In this document: piece after piece, positions 16,441-24,358 of the stretch
Layout: every line of letters starts with the position of its first letter
Position numbering within the stretch: the stretch's first letter is position 1
Assembly: GCF_004519545.1 (NCBI RefSeq)
Contig: NZ_SDKM01000012.1
Location: 62,001 to 126,000, forward strand
Source of the DNA: Nocardioides guangzhouensis
GTDB lineage: Bacteria > Actinomycetota > Actinomycetes > Propionibacteriales > Nocardioidaceae
DNA: 64,000 nt
Direction: 5' to 3'
Program-made: the position numbers and the translations under genes
Notes under the pieces: model-generated
The model's input: only the letters and a program-made list of their open reading frames with translations
What the model was told of the DNA's origin: nothing
Database searches by the model: none

Positions 16441-17262
16441 GTGACGGACTTCCTGCAGGACTGGCAGGCCTACGCCGACCGCCGCGAGGAGCGGCTGCGG
16501 TCCGCGGTCGGGTACCTCGCGATCACGGCCATCCACTGGCTGTCGACCACCCCGGAGCGCTTCACCGACGTGCCGGGGCAGTGGTGCCAGGACGAGCGCG
16601 GCACCACGGTCACGCTGGCCCCGGGCGAGACCCTCACCCTCGACGACGACGTCCTGACCACCGGCCCGCACGTCCTCGGTCCGCTGGACTACACGGGCCT
16701 GACCATCTCGTTCGACGGCGGCACTGCCGAGGTCGCCGACCGGGGCGGCACGGCGATCGTCCGCCCCCGGCGCCCGGACTCGGCCACCCTGCGCGCCTAC
16801 CGCGGCACGCCCCGCTATCCCGCGGACGCCAGGTGGGTCCTGTCGGGCCGGTTCGAGCCGTACGACGAGCCGGTCGCCGCCCCCGACGCCGTCGGCGAGG
16901 TCGTCTTCGAGCACGAGGGCGCCGGGCACCGCCTCGTCGCCTGGGGCGAGGACGACGGCAGCCTGTGGATCCTGTTCCGCGACGCCACCTCGGGCGTGAC
17001 GACGTACCCCGCGAACCGGCAGATCCTGGTCGCGCCGCCGACACCCGACGGCACGGTCACCATCGACTTCAACCGCGCCATCAACATGCCCTGCGCCTAC
17101 ACCGACTTCGTCACCTGCCCGCTGCCACCCGCGGCCAACACGCTGCCGTTCGCGGTCGAGGCCGGCGAGCAGGTCCCGACCATGGCCGACGCCGACCGGG
17201 TCCCCTCGGGCACCGACGGCGAGCGTCAGACGGTCTCTGGAGGGCCCTCGAGGCGTCGGTAG
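16441..17262 (+). CDS. DUF1684-family protein
   Basis: A 273-residue protein with typical DUF1684 landmarks: WQAYADRREERLRSAVGYLA near the N-terminus, HWLSTTPERF, and in the C-terminal half DGSLWILFRDATSGVTTY and TIDFNRAINMPCAYTDF with the conserved Asn, Pro, Cys and Tyr. The family is widespread in actinobacteria and has no assigned reaction; the conserved end looks like a binding site. The GTG at 16441 was chosen because the conserved N-terminus begins there. Its end overlaps the convergent DHFR-like gene by 37 bp, the longest convergent overlap in the window. Confidence 0.85.
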   Translation: MTDFLQDWQAYADRREERLRSAVGYLAITAIHWLSTTPERFTDVPGQWCQDERGTTVTLAPGETLTLDDDVLTTGPHVLGPLDYTGLTISFDGGTAEVADRGGTAIVRPRRPDSATLRAYRGTPRYPADARWVLSGRFEPYDEPVAAPDAVGEVVFEHEGAGHRLVAWGEDDGSLWILFRDATSGVTTYPANRQILVAPPTPDGTVTIDFNRAINMPCAYTDFVTCPLPPAANTLPFAVEAGEQVPTMADADRVPSGTDGERQTVSGGPSRRR

Positions 17263-17816
17263 CGCAGCAGCATCGCCCCGGCGGGGAAGGCCCGTGGCGG
17301 CTCGGCCGGCTCGAACCGGCTGGGCGTCGTGCCCTCGGGGAAGAGCCGCTTGCCCTGCCCGATCACCACGGGGCACACCCACAGGTTCACCTGGTCGACC
17401 AGGCCCTCGCGGAACAGGGTCTGCAGCAGGTCGGCGCTGCCCCACGTGTGGATCTGCTCGTGCCGCTCCCGCAGCTCGCGGACCTCGGCGCCCGCGTCGG
17501 TGACCTGGGTGCTGCCGTCCCAGGACAGCTCCGGCGTGCCGCGGGACGCGACGTACTTCGGCACCCGGTCGAAGGCCCGCCCGATGTCGTCGGTCTTGCC
17601 CGGCCAGTAGGCGCGGAAGATGTCGTACGTCGTGCGGCCCAGCAGCAGCGCGTCGGACCCCTGCACGTCCGTGATGATCTGCGCGCCGGACTGCTCGTCG
17701 CCGTACGGGCGCTCCCAGCCGGCGTACTCGAAGTCCGCGTCCTGCTCGGTGGGGCCGCCGTTGGCCTGGATCACGCCGTCGAGCGTGATGTTCATGTTGA
17801 CGTGCAGCTCACCCAT
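17226..17816 (-). CDS. Dihydrofolate reductase-like (RibD C-terminal domain) protein
   Basis: The 196-residue protein has the RibD-C/DHFR-like fold pattern: HVNMNITLDGVIQA (N-terminal strand and loop), DALLLGRTTYDIF, KYVASRGTPELSWDGSTQV, and IHTWGSADLLQTLFREGLVD with GQGKRLFPEG near the end. Such proteins bind NADPH and reduce unknown substrates; they are unlikely to be the main folate enzyme. A second member of this family lies at 49562-50176. It is upstream of no obvious operon partner; the SgcJ-like gene ends 102 bp before its start on the same strand. Confidence 0.85.
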   Translation of the reverse strand: MGELHVNMNITLDGVIQANGGPTEQDADFEYAGWERPYGDEQSGAQIITDVQGSDALLLGRTTYDIFRAYWPGKTDDIGRAFDRVPKYVASRGTPELSWDGSTQVTDAGAEVRELRERHEQIHTWGSADLLQTLFREGLVDQVNLWVCPVVIGQGKRLFPEGTTPSRFEPAEPPRAFPAGAMLLRYRRLEGPPETV

Positions 17817-17917
17817 CGCGCCTTCTCCTCGTCGTTCTCGAACCCTCCCTGCGCACGTGAGGACCTGCGTCGCTGCGGGAACTCATCGGAGGCGTGCGGC
17901 GCCGGTCGCGCTGCGGA

Positions 17918-18316
17918 TCAGGCCGGCGGCGCGCTCCCGTGCCGGTGCGCCACCTTCCACGCGCCGTCCTCCCGCCGGTAGATCTGGGTCGCTCTCAGGG
18001 TGTACGTGCTGGGCACCCCGTTGACCGACGCCGACGTGTGCTCGAGCGCCACGGTGTAGGCGACGTCACCGAGCACCTCTGCCTCGAGGAGCTCGAGCTC
18101 GTACGACGTGCAGGCCGAGAAGCTGGTGGCGAGGTGCGCGAACAGCCCGTCGATCTCCGCCTGACCGGCGGCGTTGCGCCACGCGCCCAGGACCGTGACC
18201 GGGTCGTGGCGTGACCAGACCGCCCGGCGCGGCGCCGCGTCGCCGTTGTGGACCGCCACCTCGGCGTCGGTGAGGACCGTCTGCACCCAGGTGATGAACT
18301 CCTCGCGTTCGCTCAT
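17918..18316 (-). CDS. SgcJ/EcaC-like NTF2-fold protein
   Basis: A 132-residue protein with the SnoaL-like/DUF4440 pattern: EEFITWVQTVLTDAEVAVHNGD, PRRAVWSRHDPVTVLGAW, VAYTVALEHTSASVNG and the ending LRATQIYRREDGAWKVAHRH, which is characteristic of the SgcJ/EcaC family of ketosteroid-isomerase-like proteins. The ligand is unknown. The start is divergent from the HAD phosphatase gene with 90 bp between. It is the second NTF2-fold protein in this window. Confidence 0.82.
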   Translation of the reverse strand: MSEREEFITWVQTVLTDAEVAVHNGDAAPRRAVWSRHDPVTVLGAWRNAAGQAEIDGLFAHLATSFSACTSYELELLEAEVLGDVAYTVALEHTSASVNGVPSTYTLRATQIYRREDGAWKVAHRHGSAPPA

Positions 18317-18405
18317 CCCCTCATGGTCCCCCCTGTCGTCCGCGACGACATGAGCGTGACGGGTAGCGTGCGGGTCACTCGGACGACTCATGGGGGAGGC
18401 CAGGC

Positions 18406-19014
18406 ATGGCGACGGTGGTGTTCGACCTCGGCGGAGTGGTCGTGCAGTGGGATCCCGTGCCGGCGGTCGCCGCGGCCGTCGGGCTGGAGCGGGCCGAGCG
18501 GTTCGTCCACGGCGGCGAGTTCGACTTCGCCGCGTGGAACCAGGCCCAGGACGCCGGCCGGTCCTTCGCCGACGCCGAGGCCGCGGCCCTGGCCACGCAC
18601 CCACACCTCGCCGAGGAGATCACCTCCTACCGCCCCAACTTCGCCCACGCGCTCACGGGCCTGGTCCCGGGGACGGCCGAGGTCCTGCGCGCCCTGCACG
18701 AACGCGCCGTACGGCTGGTCGCCCTGACGAACTGGTCGGCCGAGACCATCCACCACGGACCCGAGGCGTTCCCCGACGTCTTCGCCCGCTTCGACGACGT
18801 CGTCGTCTCCGGCGCGGAAGGCGTCGCCAAGCCCGACCCGGAGATCTTCCGGATCCTGGCCCGCCGGCTCGGGCACCCGGTCGACGGCGTCGTGTACGTC
18901 GACGACAGCCCCCGCAACGTCGACGCCGGTCGCGCCGCCGGCATGGACGCGGTCCGCTTCACCGGCGCTGCCGCCCTCCTCGAGGAGCTCCGGAGGCGGG
19001 CTCTCCTCGAGTGA
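18406..19014 (+). CDS. HAD-family phosphatase
   Basis: A 202-residue haloacid-dehalogenase-type hydrolase. Motif I is VVFDLGGVV with nucleophile Asp7; the usual second Asp is Gly, as in the YihX-like FDLGNV group. Motif II is VALTNWS, motif III the Lys in GVAKPDPEIF and motif IV VYVDDSPRNV. The helical cap (about residues 20-85) is the small C1 type. It probably dephosphorylates a sugar or nucleotide phosphate. A ribosome site (GGGAGG) lies 7 nt before the ATG. Confidence 0.9.
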   Translation: MATVVFDLGGVVVQWDPVPAVAAAVGLERAERFVHGGEFDFAAWNQAQDAGRSFADAEAAALATHPHLAEEITSYRPNFAHALTGLVPGTAEVLRALHERAVRLVALTNWSAETIHHGPEAFPDVFARFDDVVVSGAEGVAKPDPEIFRILARRLGHPVDGVVYVDDSPRNVDAGRAAGMDAVRFTGAAALLEELRRRALLE

Positions 19015-19026
19015 CGGAGACGCCGG

Positions 19027-19749
19027 TCAGCGGGCTTCGTCGACCGGGTCGCCGGCGTCCGCGATGCCCTTGAGCAGCAGGTAGCCGATCATCCAGAGCT
19101 CGGCGACGGTCGCGGGCACGAGCAGGAGGTCGGCAGGCCACGACGTGTCGGGCAGCAGCGCCTGGGCGTAGGTGCTCAGCACGTACCCGACGCCACCGGC
19201 GACGAGGGTCCAGCCGAGCACGCGGGGCATGGATCCGGACCGGACGGCCAGCCAGCCCATGGGGATCAGCCACAGGCCGAAGAACAGCCCTCCGGTCAGC
19301 CAGGCGGTGTGCTGGAGGTCGGACAAGAGCATCGTCCGGTCCAGGGAGCCGGCACCGCCGCCGAGGGCCGTGTCCAGCGCGGTGGTGGAGAAGACGGTCG
19401 CCACCAGGATCATCGCCGCGTTCACCAGGCCGAAGGCGGTGACGCAGGCGGCGGCCACCGCGTGGACGTGCCGGAACAGCACGAAGAAGCCCACGGCCAC
19501 CAGCGCCTGGGTCAGCACGCTGCCCAGGTCGGCCGCGATCCCGAGTCGCGCGAGTCCCTCGTGGGCGACGAGGTTCGCCCGGGTGCCTGCGGCGTCTGGG
19601 GCGTCGAGCTCGTTCCTGATGAGCTGGCCGGTGAGGCCGCAGGCGGCCAGGCCGAGATAGGCCAGGCCGGTGATCCGGGCCACCGACCATCGGTGGTGGC
19701 GCTCCCCGTCGGAGCGGGTCGTCGGCGAGCCGGTCGCGATCGTCGCCAT
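19027..19749 (-). CDS. DUF4386-family membrane protein
   Basis: A 240-residue integral membrane protein with about six hydrophobic segments, beginning after RWSVARITGLAYLGLAACGL. The pattern RNELDAPDAAGTRANLVAHE in the first outer loop and LQHTAWLTGGLFFGLWLIPMGW later are typical of DUF4386 proteins, whose function is unknown. It converges on the HAD gene with 12 bp between the stops. The upstream 190 bp before the channel remnant contains no gene. Confidence 0.85.
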   Translation of the reverse strand: MATIATGSPTTRSDGERHHRWSVARITGLAYLGLAACGLTGQLIRNELDAPDAAGTRANLVAHEGLARLGIAADLGSVLTQALVAVGFFVLFRHVHAVAAACVTAFGLVNAAMILVATVFSTTALDTALGGGAGSLDRTMLLSDLQHTAWLTGGLFFGLWLIPMGWLAVRSGSMPRVLGWTLVAGGVGYVLSTYAQALLPDTSWPADLLLVPATVAELWMIGYLLLKGIADAGDPVDEAR

Positions 19750-19935
19750 GGGACACCTCGATTCAGCGTCGGTGGCCGCGTCCGCGCGGAGGGGGCAGCG
19801 CGGCCCCTCGACTCACATGATTCGCCGGTCGTCCGGGGGTGCGGCAGAGGTCAAGGTCCCCGGGCCCGATGACCTAGGTCACGGCCTGACCTGTGGGAGA
19901 CGGGCAACCTCTCGCCGACCCCAGGGGTCCGTGCG

Positions 19936-20222
19936 TCAGGGGTTCGGGGTCGTCCTGGTGGTCCCGGATCTGTGGAGTCTCGTGCGCACGGCGGTGACGA
20001 GCCGGCGCACCACGGCTCCGAGGATGACCAGGTCGAGGATCATCTGGGTGCTGACGAGGGCCCGGGAGCGGTCGGTCTCTGCGGTGATGTCGCCGAACCC
20101 CACGCTGGCGAACACGGTGGTGGTGAAGTAGAGCGCCCGCGTGTGGTTGAGGGGTTCGCTGAAGGTGGACGGGGCGCTGTTCGAGATGGAGAGGTAGAGC
20201 GCGGCGAAGGGAGCCCGAGCGC
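19936..20222 (-). pseudogene. Potassium-channel remnant (pore helix, filter and last helix only)
   Basis: On the minus strand a frame reads FAALYLSISNSAPSTFSEPL, then ALYFTTTVFASVGFGDITAE and TQMILDLVILGAVVRRLV before a TGA at 19936-19938. The TVGFGD-like selectivity filter (ASVGFGD) and the following helix are those of two-transmembrane (Ion_trans_2) potassium channels. There is no first transmembrane helix and no start codon upstream in this frame before an in-frame stop near 20263, so the N-terminal half is lost or in another frame. The fragment cannot form a pore by itself. Confidence 0.7.
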
Positions 20223-20278
20223 CGCGACGTCCTCGGTGACACGTCGGTACAGGAACGGGTGGTCATCCAACCACCGGG

Positions 20279-20440
20279 TCACGCCGCGGGCGTCGACTCC
20301 AGGGTCCCGGGCATGGCGACGGGGGTGCAGCCGCAGGTCTCCGAGCAGGGGAGGTAGAGGTGTCCTCCGTGCCCGCAGTAGGGGCAAGGCATGTCGTGTG
20401 ACAGCGGCGGGCCGGCGGCGGTTCCGAGGACGTCCCACAT
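20279..20440 (-). CDS. 53-aa zinc-ribbon-like protein
   Basis: A short gene of 53 codons with a good ribosome site (GAGAGGAGC, 6-9 nt before the ATG at 20440). The product contains MPCPYCGHGGHLYLPCSETC followed by GC: a Cys-x-x-Cys plus a second Cys cluster that could bind one zinc ion. No enzyme motif is present. It lies just upstream of the channel remnant on the same strand, with 56 bp between, and may once have been co-transcribed with it. I do not know its role. Short zinc-ribbon proteins of this kind are common in actinobacteria. Confidence 0.6.
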   Translation of the reverse strand: MWDVLGTAAGPPLSHDMPCPYCGHGGHLYLPCSETCGCTPVAMPGTLESTPAA

Positions 20441-20730
20441 GGTCCTGCTCCTCTCGGGGGCTTCGGGCGGCGCGTACGGCGACCTGAGGTTGGTGTCGGG
20501 GCGCGCCCCAGCCTCTCCCGTGGTGCTGAGCAACCGCTGAAGAGAGGCTGAGGTGAACCTTCGATGGCCCGCGGGCGGGCTGGCCCGACTTCGGCATTGC
20601 CTCCTCGACCTCAGCTGGAGAACACTGCGAGCTGGGGCCATGGCGACGCGGACGCCTGCGCCGAGCTCGCGCACCGACCGCCACGAGCGAGGCCCCGAGA
20701 CCTCTCGAGCGAGCCGCGAGGAGGTTGTCC

Positions 20731-21513
20731 GTGAGGGAAGCCTGGGAGATCGTGACCTCGGGGCCCCCGGACGCGACGCCGGCCGTGCTGCTGCTGCCGG
20801 GTGGCGCCATGGCGGCCCGGTCGTTCGACCTGGTGATGGCGGAGCCGGCGTTGTCGGGTGTTCGCCTGGTGGCCACGACCCTGCCGGGCATGGCCGGCGC
20901 GCCGATCGCGGAGGACGTGACCATCCCCGCCCTGTCCCGCCGTGCGGCCGAGCTGGCCCGGGACCAGGGGTGCAGCGTGGTCGCGGGCTTCTCGCACGGC
21001 GCCACCGTGGCCCTGGACATGGCGCTGTCCGGGCAGTTCCAGGGTCCGATCGTGCTGCTCGGGCTCAGCCTCACCCCCGAGGACGAGGCCTGGTTCTTCC
21101 GCGGCGTGGTCCGGGCCTCCGAGAAGGTCGGACGGTGGCCGATGGCCCTGCTGTTCCGCGTCATGCCCCTGATGATCCGGTCCGCGAAGACCAGCGAGGT
21201 GCACAAGCGGGAGCTGGTCGAGGACGTGAAGGCCAACCGGGCCGGCGACGCGCTCCGGGTGTCGAGCACCTACCTGGACTACATCGCCGAGGACCGGGAC
21301 CCCGCCGCACTCCTCGCGGCCTCGGGAACCAAGGCGTGGGTCGTCCACGCCGAGAAGGGGGACGGCGGCCTGACCGAGCGCGAGCGGACGCTCCTCGCGG
21401 CCGCGCCCGACGTGACCCTGGTCGTGCTGCCCGGTGCGGTGTTCTTCCTGCCGGACGAGGCCCCACGGGAGACCGCCGAGGTGATCGCCGCCGCCGTCGC
21501 GCAGGCGTCGTGA
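20731..21513 (+). CDS. Alpha/beta hydrolase
   Basis: A 260-residue cytoplasmic alpha/beta hydrolase. The oxyanion loop is LLLPGGAMAARSF, and the nucleophile elbow is VVAGFSHGATVAL with Ser at about residue 88. The late Asp and His region is less clear: AWVVHAEKGDGG may hold the acid, but the usual C-terminal His is not obvious (the end reads VLPGAVFFLPDEAPRE), so activity may be altered. GTG 20731 is preferred over TTG 20725 because the CGAGGAGG ribosome site lies 6 nt before it. A small GC hairpin follows the stop. Confidence 0.75.
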   Translation: MREAWEIVTSGPPDATPAVLLLPGGAMAARSFDLVMAEPALSGVRLVATTLPGMAGAPIAEDVTIPALSRRAAELARDQGCSVVAGFSHGATVALDMALSGQFQGPIVLLGLSLTPEDEAWFFRGVVRASEKVGRWPMALLFRVMPLMIRSAKTSEVHKRELVEDVKANRAGDALRVSSTYLDYIAEDRDPAALLAASGTKAWVVHAEKGDGGLTERERTLLAAAPDVTLVVLPGAVFFLPDEAPRETAEVIAAAVAQAS

Positions 21514-21520
21514 GGTCCGA

Positions 21521-21534
21521 CCCCGGCCGCGGGG
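21521..21534 (+). terminator. Weak GC hairpin after the hydrolase gene
   Basis: CCCCG-GCCG-CGGGG could form a 5-bp stem with a 4-nt loop 7 nt after the hydrolase stop. There is no T-run. It is only a weak candidate terminator. Confidence 0.2.
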
Positions 21535-21707
21535 CGCTACCCCGTCATCGGGTGGTGCGGCCGTCGGTCCCGAGGGAGAAGGCGACCAGGAGCGAGACCG
21601 TGACGGTGTAGGCGATCCCGACCGGACCGAGGCCGCGGCGTACGCCCACCAGAACGGCATCCTTCCGCCGCCCGCCCCCTAGGCCGGTGCGGCCCCGCCC
21701 CGCCGTC

Positions 21708-22388
21708 TCAGAGGAGCCCGGGAGCGGCGGCGTCGGGCAGGGTCGTGGTGCTGCGTGGTGCGCCGTCGGTCCGGGCGACGCTCGCCAGGTGGCCACCCAT
21801 GAGGCTGACCCACGCCCAGACCAGCCCGACGAACACCATGAAGCCGAGGTCGCCCGGCAGGCCGAGGTTGGTGAACGCGATCGCGACCAGGAGCGCCGGC
21901 CACCAGCCGAGCAGCCGCCACCCGCGCCAGGAGTCGTTGTTGCGCAGGGCCAGCCCGGACGCCGGGTAGGCCACCAGGACTCCGAGCAGGACGCCGAGGA
22001 AGCCGAAGTCGTGGACGTGGCCGGGCCACGTCGTCGGCTCCCCGGGCAGGTCGGTGGGGGAGGCGTTCATGACCACGCCCACCGAGAACAGCGCGAACGC
22101 GACGGTCGCGACCCAGCCCGAGACCCGGTGCCGGAACTCGCGCCGGAAGCCGAGGGCGAACACGGCGACCAGCACGCCGGTCACCACGAAGTTGAGACTC
22201 TGCAGGAGCCCGACGTCCCCACGGAGGGTGGCGCTGGGGTACGGCACCTCGTTCGAGCTCGTGGCGGACCACCCGATCGAGTGCAGGAAGTCCCACTCGA
22301 GCGAGGACACCAGCGCGGTGACGCCGATCCACAACGGAGCGGTGACGAGGCCGGCGAGGCCGGCGGTACGACGTGACAGGTGCGACAT
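21708..22388 (-). CDS. DUF998-like membrane protein
   Basis: A 226-residue membrane protein with six hydrophobic segments; landmarks include GLAGLVTAPLWIGVTALV (TM1), SLEWDFLHSIGWSAT, and a conserved WPGHVHDFGFLGVLLGVL region typical of DUF998 proteins. A ribosome site (GAAGGAG) lies 8 nt before the ATG. A TACGGT box at 22422-22417 (minus strand) is the likely -10, directly preceded by an inverted repeat. The gene is divergent from a histidine kinase/response regulator pair, so it is a likely target of that pair. The sequence from 21535 to 21707 holds only a short hydrophobic frame with no good start. Confidence 0.75.
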   Translation of the reverse strand: MSHLSRRTAGLAGLVTAPLWIGVTALVSSLEWDFLHSIGWSATSSNEVPYPSATLRGDVGLLQSLNFVVTGVLVAVFALGFRREFRHRVSGWVATVAFALFSVGVVMNASPTDLPGEPTTWPGHVHDFGFLGVLLGVLVAYPASGLALRNNDSWRGWRLLGWWPALLVAIAFTNLGLPGDLGFMVFVGLVWAWVSLMGGHLASVARTDGAPRSTTTLPDAAAPGLL

Positions 22389-22422
22389 GGCGGGCTCCTT
22401 CGAACAGGGTGCCACGACCGTA

Positions 22423-22436
22423 GGCTCGCGTGAGCC
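22423..22436. promoter_or_regulatory. Inverted repeat next to the DUF998 -10 box
   Basis: GGCTC-GCGT-GAGCC lies directly upstream of the minus-strand TACGGT box of the DUF998 gene. It shares its GGCTC/GAGCC arms with the larger palindrome at 22462-22487, as expected if one regulator binds both. Confidence 0.4.
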
Positions 22437-22461
22437 CGCCGACATCGGCTCGCAGGGCGAA

Positions 22462-22487
22462 CCGGCTCATCCTGGAGGATGAGCCGG
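22462..22487. promoter_or_regulatory. Perfect 12-2-12 palindrome before the histidine kinase gene
   Basis: CCGGCTCATCCT and AGGATGAGCCGG form a perfect inverted repeat with a 2-bp spacer. It ends 17 bp before the TACGAT -10 box of the kinase gene, so it covers the -35 region. It is the likely binding site of the response regulator encoded by the operon, or of another dimeric regulator. Confidence 0.65.
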
Positions 22488-22504
22488 GCTCCCACACCGA
22501 GCCC

Positions 22505-22510
22505 TACGAT
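22505..22510 (+). promoter_or_regulatory. -10 box (TACGAT) of a likely leaderless transcript
   Basis: TACGAT is followed by 5 nt and the ATG (22516) of the histidine kinase gene, implying a transcript with no or almost no leader. Confidence 0.5.
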
Positions 22511-22515
22511 GAGAC

Positions 22516-23667
22516 ATGGCCCCGTTCGCGGGCGTCGACCGCCGCGATGTCGCACTGGCGGCAGCCCTGATCGTGCTCGGCCAGGTCGACGTGCTCGTGC
22601 CGAACCTCTTCAGCACCAACGTCGTCGGCTCGCGGTGGGTCGTCTCGGCGACCTACCTCGTGGCGGCCGCGGCCGTGCTGGTGCGTCGTACCCGGCCGGG
22701 CACCGCCTTCGCGATCGGCATGGGAGCCCTGGTCACGCAGGCCCTCTGGGTCGGTACGTCGGAGGGGAACGGCTCCCTGTTCCCCGCGCTGGTGCTCAGC
22801 TACTCCGTCGCAGTCCACGGAACCCGGCGAGTCGCCATCGCCGGTCTCTGCGCCATCCCCGTCATCGCGACGATCCGCGAGGTCAGCAATCCCCAGAACA
22901 CGACGTACGCCGCCGTCGTCAACGGTCTCGGCTGGGACCTCACGCTCGTCGCCGCCTGGCTGCTGGGCGCGTACGTGCGAACCCGGCGGCAGCTGGTCGC
23001 CGAGCTCCGGCAACGCGCCGTGGACTCGGCCGAGGCGGCCGCGGCTGCCGAGCGGGCGCGGGTGGCCCGCGAGCTCCACGACGTGCTCGCGCACACCCTG
23101 GGCGTGGTCGTCGTCCAGGCCGAGGCGGCCGAGGAGGCCCTCGCGTCCCGACCGGACGTCGCGGCGGAGTCGATGCGGTCGATCCAGCGGACCGGGCGGG
23201 AGGCACTCGTCGAGGTACGTCGCCTGGTCGGCGTGCTGCGCGAGGACGAAGCGACCCGCGAGCCGGTCCCGGGCGCAGCCGCCGTGGCCGCCCTGGTGCG
23301 CCGGGTCAACGCGGCCGGCCTGCCGGTGGAGCTCGAGGTCCACGGGTCCCTGGAAACGCTGCCGGCGGCCCCCGATCTCGCGGTCTACCGGATCGTGCAG
23401 GAGTCGTTGACGAACGTCCTCAAGCACGCCGACGCGTCGCATGCGCGGGTCGTCATCGACCGACGACCGGACGCGGTGTCGGTGGAGGTGATGGACGACG
23501 GACCCGGCGCATCGGCGGACCGGCGTGCGGCCCACCGAGATCGCGGCAACGGGCTGCGCGGCATGGAGGAGCGGGTCAGCGCCCTGGGCGGGACCTTCTC
23601 CGCCGGCTGCACCGACGACCGCGGGTTCGCCGTACGCGCGGTCCTGTCCCTGGAGGAGCCGTCGTGA
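22516..23667 (+). CDS. NarL/DesK-type sensor histidine kinase
   Basis: A 383-residue membrane kinase. About four to five membrane helices fill residues 12-150, followed by a linker coiled coil and the HisKA_3 phosphoacceptor motif RVARELHDVLAHTLG with His188. The ATP-binding domain shows IVQESLTNVLKHADASHA (N box), VMDDGPGA (G1) and NGLRGMEERVSALGG (G2). It autophosphorylates and passes phosphate to the regulator encoded next; the GTG of that gene overlaps its stop (GTGA). With so little outside the membrane, the signal is likely sensed in or at the membrane. It is divergent from the DUF998 gene. Confidence 0.93.
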   Translation: MAPFAGVDRRDVALAAALIVLGQVDVLVPNLFSTNVVGSRWVVSATYLVAAAAVLVRRTRPGTAFAIGMGALVTQALWVGTSEGNGSLFPALVLSYSVAVHGTRRVAIAGLCAIPVIATIREVSNPQNTTYAAVVNGLGWDLTLVAAWLLGAYVRTRRQLVAELRQRAVDSAEAAAAAERARVARELHDVLAHTLGVVVVQAEAAEEALASRPDVAAESMRSIQRTGREALVEVRRLVGVLREDEATREPVPGAAAVAALVRRVNAAGLPVELEVHGSLETLPAAPDLAVYRIVQESLTNVLKHADASHARVVIDRRPDAVSVEVMDDGPGASADRRAAHRDRGNGLRGMEERVSALGGTFSAGCTDDRGFAVRAVLSLEEPS

Positions 23668-24350
23668 TCCGCGTGCTGCTGGCCGACGACCAGGAGCTCG
23701 TCCGGGAGGGATTCGCCACGATCCTCGACCTGCAGCCGGACATCGAGGTCGTGGCATCGGTGGCCGACGGCGTGGACGCGGTGACGGTGGCGCGCGACCT
23801 GGCGCCGGACGTCGTCCTGATGGACGTCCGGATGCCCGCGATGGACGGGATCGAGGCCACCCGCCGCTTGCTGCGGAGTGGGGCAGCCGACGCGCCACGG
23901 GTGCTGGTCCTCACCATGTTCGACCTCGACGAGTATGTCTTCGCGGCGCTCCGGGCCGGCGCGAGCGGCTTCCTGCTCAAGGACACCCCGCGGGCCGGTC
24001 TGATCGCAGCCGTCCGCGCAGTCGCATCCGGCGAGACGCTGTTGTCCCCGTCGGTCACCCGGCGGCTGGTCGAGCAGTTCGCCGAGCGCCTTCCCGCCGG
24101 ATCGTCGGACTCGGAGTGGCTCAAGCTCAGCCCGCGCGAGCTCGACGTGGCCAGGCTGATGGCCCGCGGGCTCTCGAACGCGGAGATCGCCGCGGAGCTC
24201 GTGCTCAGTGGAGCAACGGTGAAGACCCACGTGGCCCACGTCCTCACCAAGACCGGGATGCGCGACCGGGTGCAGGTCGTGGTACGGGCCTACGAGACCG
24301 GGCTGGTGGGGCCGGGGGACACAGGTTCGTCGGGCGGTCGAACCCACTGA
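23664..24350 (+). CDS. NarL/LuxR-family response regulator
   Basis: A 228-residue regulator with a receiver domain (acidic pair in VLLADDQELVREGF, phospho-acceptor Asp54 in VVLMDVRMPAMDG, Thr in VLVLTMFD, Lys in FLLKDTP) and a C-terminal LuxR helix-turn-helix (LSPRELDVARLMARGLSNAE; LSGATVKTHVAHVLTKTG). It is the partner of the kinase upstream, with a 4-nt overlap. It probably binds the palindromes in the DUF998/kinase intergene. Its end is 8 bp from the end of the convergent second regulator gene. Confidence 0.93.
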   Translation: MIRVLLADDQELVREGFATILDLQPDIEVVASVADGVDAVTVARDLAPDVVLMDVRMPAMDGIEATRRLLRSGAADAPRVLVLTMFDLDEYVFAALRAGASGFLLKDTPRAGLIAAVRAVASGETLLSPSVTRRLVEQFAERLPAGSSDSEWLKLSPRELDVARLMARGLSNAEIAAELVLSGATVKTHVAHVLTKTGMRDRVQVVVRAYETGLVGPGDTGSSGGRTH

Positions 24351-24358
24351 GCAGGGCG

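Noticed and set aside
21545..21660. A short hydrophobic minus-strand frame ending VSLLVAFSLGTDGRTTR
   Set aside because: There is no good start codon with a ribosome site and only one possible helix; it may be a fossil, but support is too weak for a gene call.
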